This document shows, piece by piece, positions 16,639 through 26,340 of a stretch of 64,000 nt of DNA. A program made the position numbers and the translations under genes. Every line of letters starts with the position of its first letter. Positions within the stretch are counted from its first letter, which is position 1. The notes below the pieces were generated by a model that did not search any database, had not been told where the DNA came from, and saw only the letters and a list, made by a program, of their open reading frames with translations. This stretch comes from UBA1783 sp033808805 (GTDB taxonomy: Bacteria; Bacillota_I; Bacilli_A; Erysipelotrichales; Erysipelotrichaceae). Location of the stretch: positions 32,753-96,752 of the forward strand of contig JAPXMY010000008.1 of NCBI GenBank assembly GCA_033808805.1, written 5' to 3'.

Positions 16639-17652
16639 ATGAAAAAGAAAATTGAAAAAATTAACGAACTTGCTAAAAAGACCGGAAAAGGTATTAAATC
16701 TACTTATGATAAAACAATAGAAAACGTTGTTAAGGTAATTGATCAAAATGACGATGGTAGTTTTGATAAAGATGATGTAAATACCATAAAAGAGAAATTT
16801 GGAGATTTAATCAAAAACACAACAAGTTCCGTTGTTACTACTGTTGAGGAAAGAATAAGGACATCCGAAATAAAGCGTCTTAAACCTGTATTTGTTTCTA
16901 GTTTAAGTGAATCAAATTTCAATATTCCTAAACTATTATTAATTACAGATATGCCTAAAATTTATGCTGAAAGTGAAGTATGTAAAGGGGCAATAGGATT
17001 TATGTCACCACAAAAAGATATAGAAGTTATAAATATCTTTAAAAATGAAATCAATGAATTTGGACTAACCTTCTACCCTGACACAAATAGTGAAGTATAT
17101 TATGTAGACCCAAGTGACCGAAACAACTACATAGCATTAGAAGACTATTTTTATTACTTAAAAATAGCCAGAATTAACGAACTACAAAAAATTGCTCAAG
17201 ACTTAGGAGCAAAATATTTCAAAGTGACATATAAGGAATATAAGGCTTCTTATAAAAGTAACAAAGTAAAAGCGAAAGCTAATGAAAAAGTTGCAGGAAC
17301 TGCTGGAACTGTCGAAGCAGAACGTGACCTATCTTCAAAAGAAATTTCCAATATTGAAGTTGCTGCAGAAATGAATTTTCCTGGGCATGAGCCATTTGAA
17401 CCTAGTGTAAAATTCTTAAGAAATGAACCTGGTATTCAATCGTTGATTTCGCTAAGAATGGATAAGTCCTCTCCTATATTGAATCAAAAATATGTGTTAA
17501 AGCTTAGCAATTCTTCAGGTGTTAAAGAAAAAGATGCCATTAAAATCGATGCAGCTTTAAAAGCTCTTAAAATAAGCGGCACCACTACATTTGCAAGCGA
17601 AGTAAGGAATGAATCAAGAAGATATTTTGAGTATGAAGTAGATTTTAAATAA
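16639..17652 (+). CDS. Unrecognised protein with an EF-hand-like calcium loop
   Basis: A 337-residue protein of unknown family. The N-terminal 45 residues are lysine-rich and amphipathic. A canonical-looking EF-hand loop, DQNDDGSFDKDD, lies at about residues 36-47, followed by a helix. The central part (about 85-210) is mixed alpha/beta with aromatic clusters such as EDYFYYLKIARINEL. After a lysine/alanine-rich linker (about 215-235) comes a C-terminal beta-rich domain ending in YFEYEVDFK. No signal peptide or membrane segment is seen, so it is probably cytoplasmic. The start is the ATG behind AAAAAAGGAG. It precedes the helicase gene in the same direction by about 155 bp. Function unknown. 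Confidence 0.75.
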   Translation: MKKKIEKINELAKKTGKGIKSTYDKTIENVVKVIDQNDDGSFDKDDVNTIKEKFGDLIKNTTSSVVTTVEERIRTSEIKRLKPVFVSSLSESNFNIPKLLLITDMPKIYAESEVCKGAIGFMSPQKDIEVINIFKNEINEFGLTFYPDTNSEVYYVDPSDRNNYIALEDYFYYLKIARINELQKIAQDLGAKYFKVTYKEYKASYKSNKVKAKANEKVAGTAGTVEAERDLSSKEISNIEVAAEMNFPGHEPFEPSVKFLRNEPGIQSLISLRMDKSSPILNQKYVLKLSNSSGVKEKDAIKIDAALKALKISGTTTFASEVRNESRRYFEYEVDFK

Positions 17653-17808
17653 AACCTTATAACAAAGAACATAGATTTTAAAATAAATATGTTCTTTTAT
17701 TTTTTCTTTACGTTTGATCTAGCTTAAATAAAACGATATAATTTTTTCAAGGAAACATTAAATTACGGTATTAAAAATATTAAATAGTGTTTGGAAAGTA
17801 GGAATTAT

Positions 17809-20606
17809 ATGACAAAACAATTTTTGACCAACTATACAGAAATCACTTTCTTAGAGAAAATAAAAGATAGTTTACGTCGTTGTAAATCATTTAATTTTTC
17901 AGTTAGCTTTATAAAAAAAGTTGGTTTAATTTTGCTTTACCCAGATATAGAGGCCGCAATTGAAAGAGGGGCAAAAGGTAAAATAATTACCTCAACATAT
18001 CAGAATTTCACAGATATTGAATCGTTGAGAAGTTTCCTATCACTTCAAACTCGTTTCAAAAACTTCTCTTGCCATTTAGATAATGAATGTTTTAAAGACA
18101 AAGGTTATATGACTGTTGGATATCATTCAAAAGGATATTTGTTTGAATATGATGATAAATGTGAAATAATAATAGGTTCATCTAATATCACTAGGTTTGC
18201 ACTTCTAAAAAATATAGAGTGGGACTTAGCTATTTCAATAGAAAGAAATTCACAATTATATGAAGATGTTTTAAATGAATTTAATGATAACTGGCAACAA
18301 ACTATACCATTAAGCCAGACAATTATAGATATATATGCAACTAAACTTAATTATGCAATAGAGCGTTGGGATATGGATTATGATTTAAGCATATCAAAAA
18401 TAAGACCAAACTTTATGCAGGTAAGAGCTTTAAAAGAATTAAACAGGTATCGTGCTATGGGTACCTCTCGAGCTCTTGTTGTAGCTGCAGCTGGTTCAGG
18501 CAAAACATATTTAGCTGCTTTTGATGCATTAAATTTTTCTCCAAAAACATTGTTATATATCGTTCATGAAGGTTCTATCCTAATGAAATCACTAAAAACT
18601 TTTCAGACTATTTTTGGAAACGAAGTAAGTTACGGTGTATTTACCGGTTCTAGCAAAGAAATGTATGAAGACTTTGTTTTTGCTACTAATATAACAATGG
18701 CTAATTCTCTTACATTTTACAAAAAGAATCACTTTGACTACATAATTATTGATGAATGTCATCACGCTGCAGCAAACACTTATCGTAAGATAATAGACTA
18801 TTTTGAACCAGAATTCTTATTGGGTTTAACAGCTACTCCTGAACGTATGGATAATGAAGATGTTTTTGAATTGTTTGACAAAAACGTACCTTATGAACTT
18901 CGTTTAAGAGACGCTATTATAAATGACCTTATTGTTCCTTTCAAATATTATGGTATTCGCGATAAACTGGTTGATTATGGGCTAAACAAAAGTGAAGAAA
19001 GAAAAATGATTGCCAGCTGGCAAGTGTAGAAAATTGTGAATTTATTTCTGATCAAATTGAAAAACATCGTCCTGAAGGAAAACTAAAAGCTTTAGCTTTT
19101 TGTCGCAATATCACTCACGCACGTTTAATGTGCGAAGAAATGGGAAATTACTACAACACTGCTTATCTTACAGGAAGCAATGATATAGGGGAAAGAATTC
19201 GTGCTTATAATGATTTGCAAAGAGATGATAGAGATTTGGAAATCCTTTTTACTGTTGATATTTTAAATGAAGGTGTCGATATTCCTGGTGTGAATATGGT
19301 TTTATTTTTAAGACCAACGGAATCAAAAACTATTTTTATTCAGCAACTTGGAAGAGGTCTTCGTAAATATGAAAATAAAGAATATGTTACTGTGCTGGAC
19401 TTCATCGGAAACAGCTATAAGAGAAGTGTTCAAATTGCATTTGCTTTATCTTCGCTGGCTGAAAACTTTGTGCTAGAAAAAAGACTAATGATTGGTCTTG
19501 TAAGAGATGATTTTAAAGCAATAGGTCTTAGTAACTATGGAGTCGAAATACACATAGATGACCTTAGTAAAGAAGAAATAATAGACTCAATTGAAAGTGA
19601 AAATTTCAATAGCATAAGCTATTTAAAACAGGATTTATTTAACTTCCGTAAATACATCGATACAGAAACCTTCCCAAAACATATAGACTATTTAAATAAT
19701 GACTATGCTCCTGATCTGATTAGATTTTTAAATGTTTCAATTGGAAGCAAATGTCGTTCTTATTATAATTTCCTTCATAGAATTCTAAAGGATAATGAAG
19801 ATTCTCGACTTCTTCCAAACTTTTCGAAAAGACAAGTAGATTTTATTGATTATCTGTCCGAAATGCTACCTCTTGTTAGACAACATGAGTACATTATTTT
19901 TAAAAATATCATTGAGGGCAAGACTAAGTTATCAGTAATCAAAGAACGCCTTAAGGAAGAAATTATAGACTACACATATGAGCAATTAGAACATGCAATG
20001 ACCTTTATGGAGAAAAAAGGATTTTTTAAATGTGATAAAGGAATTTGCTCACTTGTTAATATTGAACTTGATGAACAATTCGAAGAATATTTGTACGATC
20101 TATTCGAATATGGCTTATCTCGATATGATATTGATTTTGGTTCTGAAACAGGGTTTAAACTGTGGCACAGCTATCGCATGGACCAAGTACAGTTAAAGTT
20201 TCTCAAAAATCCAGGAAGCAATCAAAAAGGCACTTACTACTATGATGATATCGTAGTAATCTTCGCATTCTTGAATAAAGACGCTTCAGTAGAAGCCAGA
20301 TTAAATTATAAAGATAAATTCCTAAGTCCTTCATTGTTCCAATGGGAAAGCATGAACAACCTTCCAGATTCAGATTTAGAAAAACTGAAAAAAAGTAGAA
20401 AAGCACTTCTTTTCATTCGAAAGGTTTCTGTAGAATATGGAATATCTTTACCTTTTACTTATGTAGGAAGTGGAACTTTAACAAATCCACGAAAGCAAGA
20501 GCCTTTTGAAAACCAAACTAAAAAAGGAATTACATATTTATTCGATATTAATATTAGCAATGAACTTCCAGATTATTTGCAATATGATTTTGGCCTGATA
20601 AAATAA
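17809..20606 (+). pseudogene. PLD-nuclease/SF2 helicase/DUF3427 protein, frameshifted
   Basis: A large DNA-processing protein of about 930 codons, read in two frames. The first part (to 19029) has a phospholipase-D-type nuclease motif (HSKGYLFEYDDKCEIIIGSSN), Walker A AAAGSGKT, DECHH and LGLTATPERMD. The second, in the frame offset by -1, resumes at ASVENCEFISDQI and carries helicase motifs DILNEGVDIPG and QQLGRGLRKY, then a C-terminal DUF3427 domain. No start or ribosome site exists for the second part (its first ATG is at 19128, inside the helicase core). One base missing between about 18996 and 19029 (A5 run or the GCCAGCTGG segment) explains it. Such proteins occur in defence and repair loci. 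Frameshift or assembly error cannot be told apart. Confidence 0.85.
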
Positions 20607-20612
20607 TAAAGT

Positions 20613-21008
20613 ATGATGGAAGTAGTAGCTGCCATAATTTGGCAAGATAATAAATTCTTAATATGCCAAAGACCTGCTCACAAAGCCCGTCCTTTGAAGT
20701 GGGAATTTGTTGGTGGGAAAGTTGAGCCTGGAGAAACGAAAAAACAAGCTTTAGTTCGTGAATGTCAAGAAGAACTTTCCATAACTCTCGATGTTGGAAA
20801 TGTTTTTGCTGAAGTTATACATGAGTATCCAGAAATAGCGATTAAAATAACATTTTTTAATGCTACAATATTAAAAGGAATTCCAAAAGCTATAGAACAT
20901 AAAGATTTTAAATGGATTACTACAGATGAACTAGAAAACTATACTTTTTGCCCAGCTGATGAAAAAATATTAAATAAATTAATAAACTATTCTGCAAGTT
21001 TAAGCTAA
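20613..21008 (+). CDS. MutT-like NUDIX pyrophosphohydrolase
   Basis: A small (131-residue) NUDIX hydrolase. The Nudix box runs from GGKVEPGE to RECQEEL with the correct spacing, and AIIWQDNKFLICQRP plus KWEFVGGK are typical of the MutT/CTP pyrophosphohydrolase group that hydrolyses (oxidised) nucleoside triphosphates. It starts 6 bp after the helicase stop with no clear ribosome site, so translation is probably coupled. That arrangement implies a functional pairing with the DUF3427 helicase. Confidence 0.88.
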   Translation: MMEVVAAIIWQDNKFLICQRPAHKARPLKWEFVGGKVEPGETKKQALVRECQEELSITLDVGNVFAEVIHEYPEIAIKITFFNATILKGIPKAIEHKDFKWITTDELENYTFCPADEKILNKLINYSASLS

Positions 21009-21041
21009 ATAAATCTTTTTATTTCCCCACATTTTTAGCAT

Positions 21042-21075
21042 AAAAAAAGCGATTGGAGTTTTCTCTAATCGCTTT
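21042..21075 (-). terminator. Terminator of the DUF1016 gene
   Basis: AAAGCGATTGGAG (21046-21058) pairs with CTCTAATCGCTTT (21063-21075) with one G-U pair. The A run before it gives a T tract on the minus strand. It lies between convergent genes and may serve both. Confidence 0.8.
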
Positions 21076-21137
21076 AACTTAAATCTGCTCCAGTTTGTCC
21101 GATAATTTTATATTAGTGAATTAGCTTGACTGCTCGG

Positions 21138-22151
21138 TTAATTCTTTTTTTGCTCATCAATATAATTTTCTATCAATAAATACTCTTTATTTAATTCATT
21201 TAGTAGTTCTTTTTCACTTGGCAGATATAATTTATATTTAGATGCATATATTTGTTTTTCATCTTTAGGTAAAGTATATTTAACAACAGAATCACTTTTA
21301 TCAGCACATAAGATAATGCCTATCGGTGGATTGTCTCCCTCATTCATCATTTCTCTTTCGTAATAATTAACATACATCTGCATTTGTCCTAGATCTTGAT
21401 GGGTTAAATCTCCTATCTTCAAATCAATCAAAACAAAGCATTTTAAAATATAGTTGTAGAAGACGAGGTCAATCCTAAAATGCCTTCCATCAAATGTGAA
21501 TCTCTTCTGCCTAGCGACAAAAGAAAAACCTCTACCTAATTCTAAAAGAAACTTCTGTAAGTGAGTTATTAAAGCTTGTTCCAAATCACTTTCATAGAAA
21601 TCTGTATTTGGTTCTAAACTCAAAAACTCTAATACATAGGGGTCTTTTATGATATCTTTTGGTGTCTTTCTTTTTTCCAGTTTCAGAATTTCTTTTGATA
21701 CTTCTTCTTTGTTTTGACTTGATAGTAGCCTTTCATAAAAAAAGCTATTTATTTGCCTATCAAGTTGTCTGGTACTCCAATTGGATTTTATGGCTTCCTC
21801 TAAATAAAAATTCCTTGCATTTTCATTTTCAACACGCATCAAACTACGATAATGTGTCCAGCTTAATTCGCCACGCAGTGCGTGACCATTTGGAAACGTA
21901 AGATAAAATTGACGCATATATTTTAAATTTGTAACTGTAAATCCTTTGCCAAAGTCTTTGGTCATTTGCTTCGATAGTTCTTGGATTAATCCTTGTCCGT
22001 ATTCTGCGGTATCCTTACCACCTTGTTGCTCGATGATTTTTTTACCTATATTCCAATAGGCCTCAACCATAGCGAAATTGGCTGTAATATAAACTTTGTT
22101 TCGCGCTTTTATCAATATGCTTTTTATCTCATTATAAAAATTATTATCCAT
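21138..22151 (-). CDS. DUF1016/YhcG-type PDDEXK nuclease
   Basis: A 337-residue protein of the YhcG family, predicted nucleases common near restriction-modification and other mobile loci. The N-terminal DUF1016_N domain (about residues 5-150) includes YWNIGKKI and the FTVTNLKYMRQFY segment. The C-terminal PD-(D/E)XK-like domain (about 165-330) has DGRHFRIDLVFYNYILKCF followed by VLIDLKIG, where the acidic and lysine residues form the expected core. The start is the ATG after GGAGATTTGACT. It is convergent with the helicase-NUDIX pair and downstream of three unknown genes in the same orientation. Confidence 0.9.
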   Translation of the reverse strand: MDNNFYNEIKSILIKARNKVYITANFAMVEAYWNIGKKIIEQQGGKDTAEYGQGLIQELSKQMTKDFGKGFTVTNLKYMRQFYLTFPNGHALRGELSWTHYRSLMRVENENARNFYLEEAIKSNWSTRQLDRQINSFFYERLLSSQNKEEVSKEILKLEKRKTPKDIIKDPYVLEFLSLEPNTDFYESDLEQALITHLQKFLLELGRGFSFVARQKRFTFDGRHFRIDLVFYNYILKCFVLIDLKIGDLTHQDLGQMQMYVNYYEREMMNEGDNPPIGIILCADKSDSVVKYTLPKDEKQIYASKYKLYLPSEKELLNELNKEYLLIENYIDEQKKN

Positions 22152-22323
22152 AGTCAAATCTCCTGTAACTTTCTATATTTTTCTTTTAAGTTACTTTCTT
22201 TTAATTTTCGCTAAAACCGGAATAATTACTATTTATAGTCTTTAAAGCCAATTCATTTAGTCCATAACCGATTCTTGTAGTTTAGATGCTAATTTATATT
22301 CCTTTATTATATTCTTTACTATT

Positions 22324-22941
22324 TTACAATTTCCCTAGTTCTTCATTTAGAGAAACATAACTTTCTATTTTTTCATCACTAGGCTTTCTTAAAACAACTA
22401 GTGTAGTATTTGCAGTGCCAGATACAAGATCTCCTACTTTAGGTATTTCAATTTTTGCATTTCTAAATTCCTCAAACATAGAACTATGGTTAGGATTAGC
22501 ATTTATCACAAATGAAAAATCTTCAGTTTTTATGCTAATAAAATATCCCATCATCAAATCTTTAGTATAAGGATTAATTCCTCTTTTAGTTTCGACATCA
22601 GTAACTTCGCCAACAAACTTCATAAGTGTCCAATCAAATGGAACAACTGGAGCTTCATCACTACGTTCAGCCATATCTCCAAGTGTCCAACCATCTGGAT
22701 ATTCTTTTTCTTCAGTTGTAATCACAAAGGGTTCAAGTTTCATTTGAAGCTTTTCACTTTCCTCATCAATTATCTGAAGTTCTTCAGCATTATAATTGAT
22801 ATAACCATCTTCACAATCGTTAAGTTCACCTGTTATATCCACTCGAGCTACACGAACAGGTATAGGCTGTGATATTTTGCTAAACTCTTGGTAAATGAGC
22901 TTGTTTTTAATAATGTCTTCTTTTTTAATTTTAACAAACAT
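22324..22941 (-). CDS. Hypothetical acidic protein (third gene of an unknown trio)
   Basis: A 205-residue protein I do not recognise. It is strongly acidic, has no membrane segment, and contains a beta-rich central/C-terminal half (from about VGEVTDVETKRG to GTANTTLVVLRK) that could be an OB-like or small barrel fold. A central tryptophan-containing segment, YPDGWTLGDMAERSDE, is distinctive. AGGAAAGG precedes the ATG. It is 60 bp downstream of the 238-residue gene and in the same direction, so probably co-transcribed. Function unknown. Confidence 0.7.
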   Translation of the reverse strand: MFVKIKKEDIIKNKLIYQEFSKISQPIPVRVARVDITGELNDCEDGYINYNAEELQIIDEESEKLQMKLEPFVITTEEKEYPDGWTLGDMAERSDEAPVVPFDWTLMKFVGEVTDVETKRGINPYTKDLMMGYFISIKTEDFSFVINANPNHSSMFEEFRNAKIEIPKVGDLVSGTANTTLVVLRKPSDEKIESYVSLNEELGKL

Positions 22942-23000
22942 AATTTTTTCCTTTCCTTTTTTCTTTACATGTCTTTATAAAATTTTCGTTAATATATTAC

Positions 23001-23717
23001 CTACGGACGATTAAAATACATATATTCTAATTTTGTCCTTTTTTCAAAGAGTTTACTTTCATCATAAGTTTTAATAGTTCTACATAAATAGTAATAATAT
23101 GAATGTAATGCATATTCAAAAACTATCCAGCTTCCTAATTCAAGTAACGTAAAGTAATCCATAGGAAGCATAAACATTGAGCTATCTGGATTTCTTATAT
23201 CTTTTATTAGAGAAATAACTTCATTGCTCATTATATTATCAATTTCACTAACAGGAATATAAAATCTAAAATAGAAACCAGTACCATCTCTTGTATATGC
23301 TTCTATCCATAAATATGAATCATCTTTCTCTTCTCTAGAGTTATATAATTCATTAATAAACTTCTCTACTGTTCTTATCCAATATTCTCTTTGTTCATAG
23401 TAGCTACCTTTAAAAATTTCATTAGCTCCTAAATATTTTTCAGCTATCTCTTTTTTTACATAATTAAGATATCCATAATATAAAACTTCTAAATAGCCAT
23501 TTTTCATATCCTTTATGAACTGGTTAAACATTTTGTTAAACTCTTCAGTTGATCTAGTTTTAAAATACCCTTTTTCATTAATCCAGCAAAACCTAAGATC
23601 AATTGTAAAATCTACATCAGTTAAATCGTAAATACGTTCAAGTATCGGATAATTCATATCTGAACACTTTTCAAATAAATCACCACTTGTAGGTGCGTAT
23701 AATACAAATGTTTTCAT
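23001..23717 (-). CDS. Hypothetical protein (second gene of an unknown trio)
   Basis: A 238-residue protein with no recognised family. It is unusually rich in tyrosine and phenylalanine (for example LEVLYYGYLNYV and ALHSYYYYLCRTIK), mostly helical by composition, without a signal peptide or convincing membrane helix. GAAAGGAG precedes the ATG. The upstream unknown gene ends about 50 bp before it, and the downstream one starts about 60 bp after it. Function unknown. Confidence 0.7.
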   Translation of the reverse strand: MKTFVLYAPTSGDLFEKCSDMNYPILERIYDLTDVDFTIDLRFCWINEKGYFKTRSTEEFNKMFNQFIKDMKNGYLEVLYYGYLNYVKKEIAEKYLGANEIFKGSYYEQREYWIRTVEKFINELYNSREEKDDSYLWIEAYTRDGTGFYFRFYIPVSEIDNIMSNEVISLIKDIRNPDSSMFMLPMDYFTLLELGSWIVFEYALHSYYYYLCRTIKTYDESKLFEKRTKLEYMYFNRP

Positions 23718-23766
23718 ACCTTCTTGTCTCCTTTCTAAAAATAACTTTATATTATCTTTTTTAATT

Positions 23767-24978
23767 CTAAGCAGTAAATAACTCGCCAGCTTCTTTTTCG
23801 CTTTTATAAATTAATATTGAATCCAACTTTCTAATCTCATCAATATTTTCTTGAAGATACTCTAAAAACTTTGGAATTATTTCTAAATCCTCTTCTATTA
23901 AATGAGATGCTCTTCCTTTGTCATCTCTAAAGATGATAAAACCTTCATTTTCTAAATTATAGTTAACCCAGTAATATGAACCTTCATATTTAATTTTAGT
24001 TTTATAAACTGTATATCCAAACCATTCTTCTATCTTATAGGTATCATCAATATCAAAACTAGTATAATGCAATCCATAAAATTCATCATATAAAGCACTG
24101 TAAATAATGTTTTCTCTTTTATCTGTTTCATGTTGTTCTGTAATGATCTGCCATACATCATCAATTGAAGGTTTTATGATAAACATATTGATAATTTCTT
24201 CACCATTTCTTCTTAATACATACATTCCCTTTGGCATTTTTTGACAGACATAATACTCGCTATCATCATTAAAACCATGAAAAGTATAAATAAAATACAA
24301 AGTATCATTTTCTTTATAACAATAAGGAAGAGTTAATAATATTCCCTTCAGTAATTTGCTGCCATCTAATTTGAAGCTGACTTCAGATTCTTGAATTGAG
24401 TTATCAAACTTTGTGATCAGTCCAAGATTTAGTCTAACCATATTCTCATTAGCAAAAAAACTACTAGGTAAAGAGAATTTACCTTTAAAAGAATCTTTCA
24501 AAAATCCAGTAAGTTCAAAGTTTTTATTGTTCATTTCCTCTAAAGCAACTCCCCTCATACCTTCTATTAATGTCGTAACATTTTTTTCATCTTCAGCATC
24601 GATATTAAAAAAACCAAAATTTTCTTTTCTAACATTATTTAAATCATATTCTTGATTTTCTTTTTTAGTTTCTATCCTGATTATTTCAATAATATAATCA
24701 ATCATTTTAGAATATCTTTTTTTAAAATAAGTACTAGGATCTTGTTCTTCGTCTTCTTCAATAAACTTATTTGTTAGATTTTCTTCATCTTCTAAATCTT
24801 CTTTTTTCACTATTACAGGTGTAAAAAGGATGCTATTTTTCATACTTTCAAAAAACCCTTCCAGATAAACCGTATGTCCTTCATCATCTATTTTTAGTAT
24901 TACACCAATCAAGCAAGCTTTTTTATTATTTTCTAACTCTGTAAAATATCTATTTACTTCTTCACTAATGATTTTCAT
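23767..24978 (-). CDS. Hypothetical protein (first gene of an unknown trio)
   Basis: A 403-residue soluble protein I do not recognise. Residues 1-60 begin as a beta-rich piece (ACLIGVILKIDDEGHTVYLEG), followed by an acidic stretch (EDLEDEENLTNKFIEEDEEQD). The rest alternates beta and helix, with many aromatic and acidic residues and a late WFGYTVYKTKIKYEGSYYW segment. A strong GGGGGGA ribosome site precedes the ATG. It leads the three-gene group next to the DUF1016 nuclease. Function unknown. Confidence 0.7.
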   Translation of the reverse strand: MKIISEEVNRYFTELENNKKACLIGVILKIDDEGHTVYLEGFFESMKNSILFTPVIVKKEDLEDEENLTNKFIEEDEEQDPSTYFKKRYSKMIDYIIEIIRIETKKENQEYDLNNVRKENFGFFNIDAEDEKNVTTLIEGMRGVALEEMNNKNFELTGFLKDSFKGKFSLPSSFFANENMVRLNLGLITKFDNSIQESEVSFKLDGSKLLKGILLTLPYCYKENDTLYFIYTFHGFNDDSEYYVCQKMPKGMYVLRRNGEEIINMFIIKPSIDDVWQIITEQHETDKRENIIYSALYDEFYGLHYTSFDIDDTYKIEEWFGYTVYKTKIKYEGSYYWVNYNLENEGFIIFRDDKGRASHLIEEDLEIIPKFLEYLQENIDEIRKLDSILIYKSEKEAGELFTA

Positions 24979-25328
24979 TTTGTCCCCCCTTAATTATTTA
25001 CCATTTGCATACAATATTTTGGTATTGTTCTAATCTTTAACAATTACATTTTTTTGGTTAAATGCTCTCCTTTTTTCACCCCCCTGAATCTTTTTAATTA
25101 TTATTTACACTATTTTAAATTGAGTTTGTCTTAAAACTTATGCCTTTTTCTACAATCACATAATACAATAGTTTGCCTTTCTATATTGGCCGTTTTTTTG
25201 GACAGTGATTAAGAAATAAATTTTTTAGTATTTCTTTATGTTTTGTTATTGTGCTAAACTTTATCTGATAAATAAAAGTTAGTGAAAAAGCTGATTTTCC
25301 ATCAAATTTAATTAACGAGGTGATTTTT
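24979..25328. other. Intergenic region, no gene seen
   Basis: A/T-rich gap between divergent transcription units. The only structure noted is AAGAAATA (25211-25218) with TATTTCTT (25229-25236) around a T run, a weak hairpin. A GAGGTG ribosome site for the next gene lies at its end. Open frames here are shadows of the following gene. Confidence 0.5.
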
Positions 25329-26231
25329 ATGCGAGAATGTTCCATACATATGAATTTTAAAGGTGAAGATGATTTTTTTGATCCAGTAAGAGCCAGACAA
25401 TATAGTGAACTGATTAAAAAGCTGAACATCAAATACATCAATACCAAATGGAATGAAGAATTATATTTTAAACCAAACAGACCTGATGTTATATCTGTAA
25501 AAAAGATCAGAGATTTCTGTAGAGAAAACAATGTCACAATTACTTCTTTCCATTATAATGGTCCCATTTTCCAACATGATGGTCTTGACCAGAGTTTTTG
25601 TCGTGGACTGATGAAACAAAGTATAGATTTATATAGTATCTTAAAACCTCAGGTAATGGTTGTTCATCCAGGTAATCTGTCACTGGGTAGATCTCCAGAA
25701 CACAAAAAAGCTTACCAGGAAGCCTTAAAAATATTTACACCTGAACAGCTTCATCAGATAATTGTGGATAATTTCCGCTACTTTGGTGATATTGCTCAAG
25801 AAAAAGGCATTAAAATTGCCTTGGAAAATATCTTCGGTGGTAGATTCTATAGTCAAATAGATGATTTAGTAAAGTTAGTTAGTGACATCAACCATCCTAA
25901 TGTTGGCTATTGTTTTGATTGTGGACATGGCAATATTGATAAGATCAATCATGCTGAAACAATCAGGATTATGGGTGATAAGCTCTTTGAGTTGCATTTA
26001 CATGATAATGATGGTACCAAAGACAGTCATTTACCAATTGGTTTTGGCACGATTGATTATGTTGAAATTATTAAAGCTCTTAATGATATCAACTATCAGA
26101 ATACCGCTACCTTTGAATTCTTTCGCTGGCCAACAGAAGATCGAATAGAAGGAGTAAAGAATGCTATTGAGTTTTATCAGACTTTAGAAAAAATAGCTAA
26201 GGAAGGATACAAGATTAACCAGTGGAAATAA
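25329..26231 (+). CDS. Xylose isomerase-like TIM-barrel protein (sugar phosphate isomerase/epimerase family)
   Basis: A 300-residue TIM-barrel protein of the AP-endonuclease-2/sugar isomerase superfamily. Metal-site landmarks are SFHYNGP, MVVHPGN, IALENIFGG (glutamate), VGYCFDCGHGNI (aspartate, histidine), LHLHDNDG and TFEFFRW. These are the expected ligands of hexulose and inosose isomerases/epimerases. The start is the ATG behind GAGGTG; the in-frame GTG 9 bp earlier lies in the ribosome site. It is followed by a secreted protein gene with a 109-bp gap. The sugar substrate cannot be deduced. Confidence 0.85.
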   Translation: MRECSIHMNFKGEDDFFDPVRARQYSELIKKLNIKYINTKWNEELYFKPNRPDVISVKKIRDFCRENNVTITSFHYNGPIFQHDGLDQSFCRGLMKQSIDLYSILKPQVMVVHPGNLSLGRSPEHKKAYQEALKIFTPEQLHQIIVDNFRYFGDIAQEKGIKIALENIFGGRFYSQIDDLVKLVSDINHPNVGYCFDCGHGNIDKINHAETIRIMGDKLFELHLHDNDGTKDSHLPIGFGTIDYVEIIKALNDINYQNTATFEFFRWPTEDRIEGVKNAIEFYQTLEKIAKEGYKINQWK

Positions 26232-26237
26232 ATTTCA

Positions 26238-26339
26238 GGGGAAAAATTATCATAAAAATACATCAGAAAAACCTGATAATCAGACATTAAAACAAGTCTA
26301 TTTATCAGTAAAACAACTATTATCAGTGGGGAAAAATTA
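26238..26339 (+). repeat. 12-bp direct repeat before the secreted-protein gene
   Basis: GGGGAAAAATTA occurs at 26238-26249 and again at 26328-26339, 90 bp apart. The second copy supplies the ribosome site of the following gene. It may be a small duplication or a regulatory repeat. Confidence 0.45.
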
Positions 26340-26340
26340 G

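Noticed and set aside
19128..20606. Second half of the helicase as an independent gene
   Set aside because: Its first ATG has no ribosome site and lies inside the helicase core; coding sequence in the same frame extends upstream to about 19023 and continues the protein.
17809..20606. NgoAVII/CglI-type restriction enzyme
   Set aside because: Those systems pair a B3-domain PLD nuclease with a separate helicase; no B3 domain or methyltransferase is seen here.
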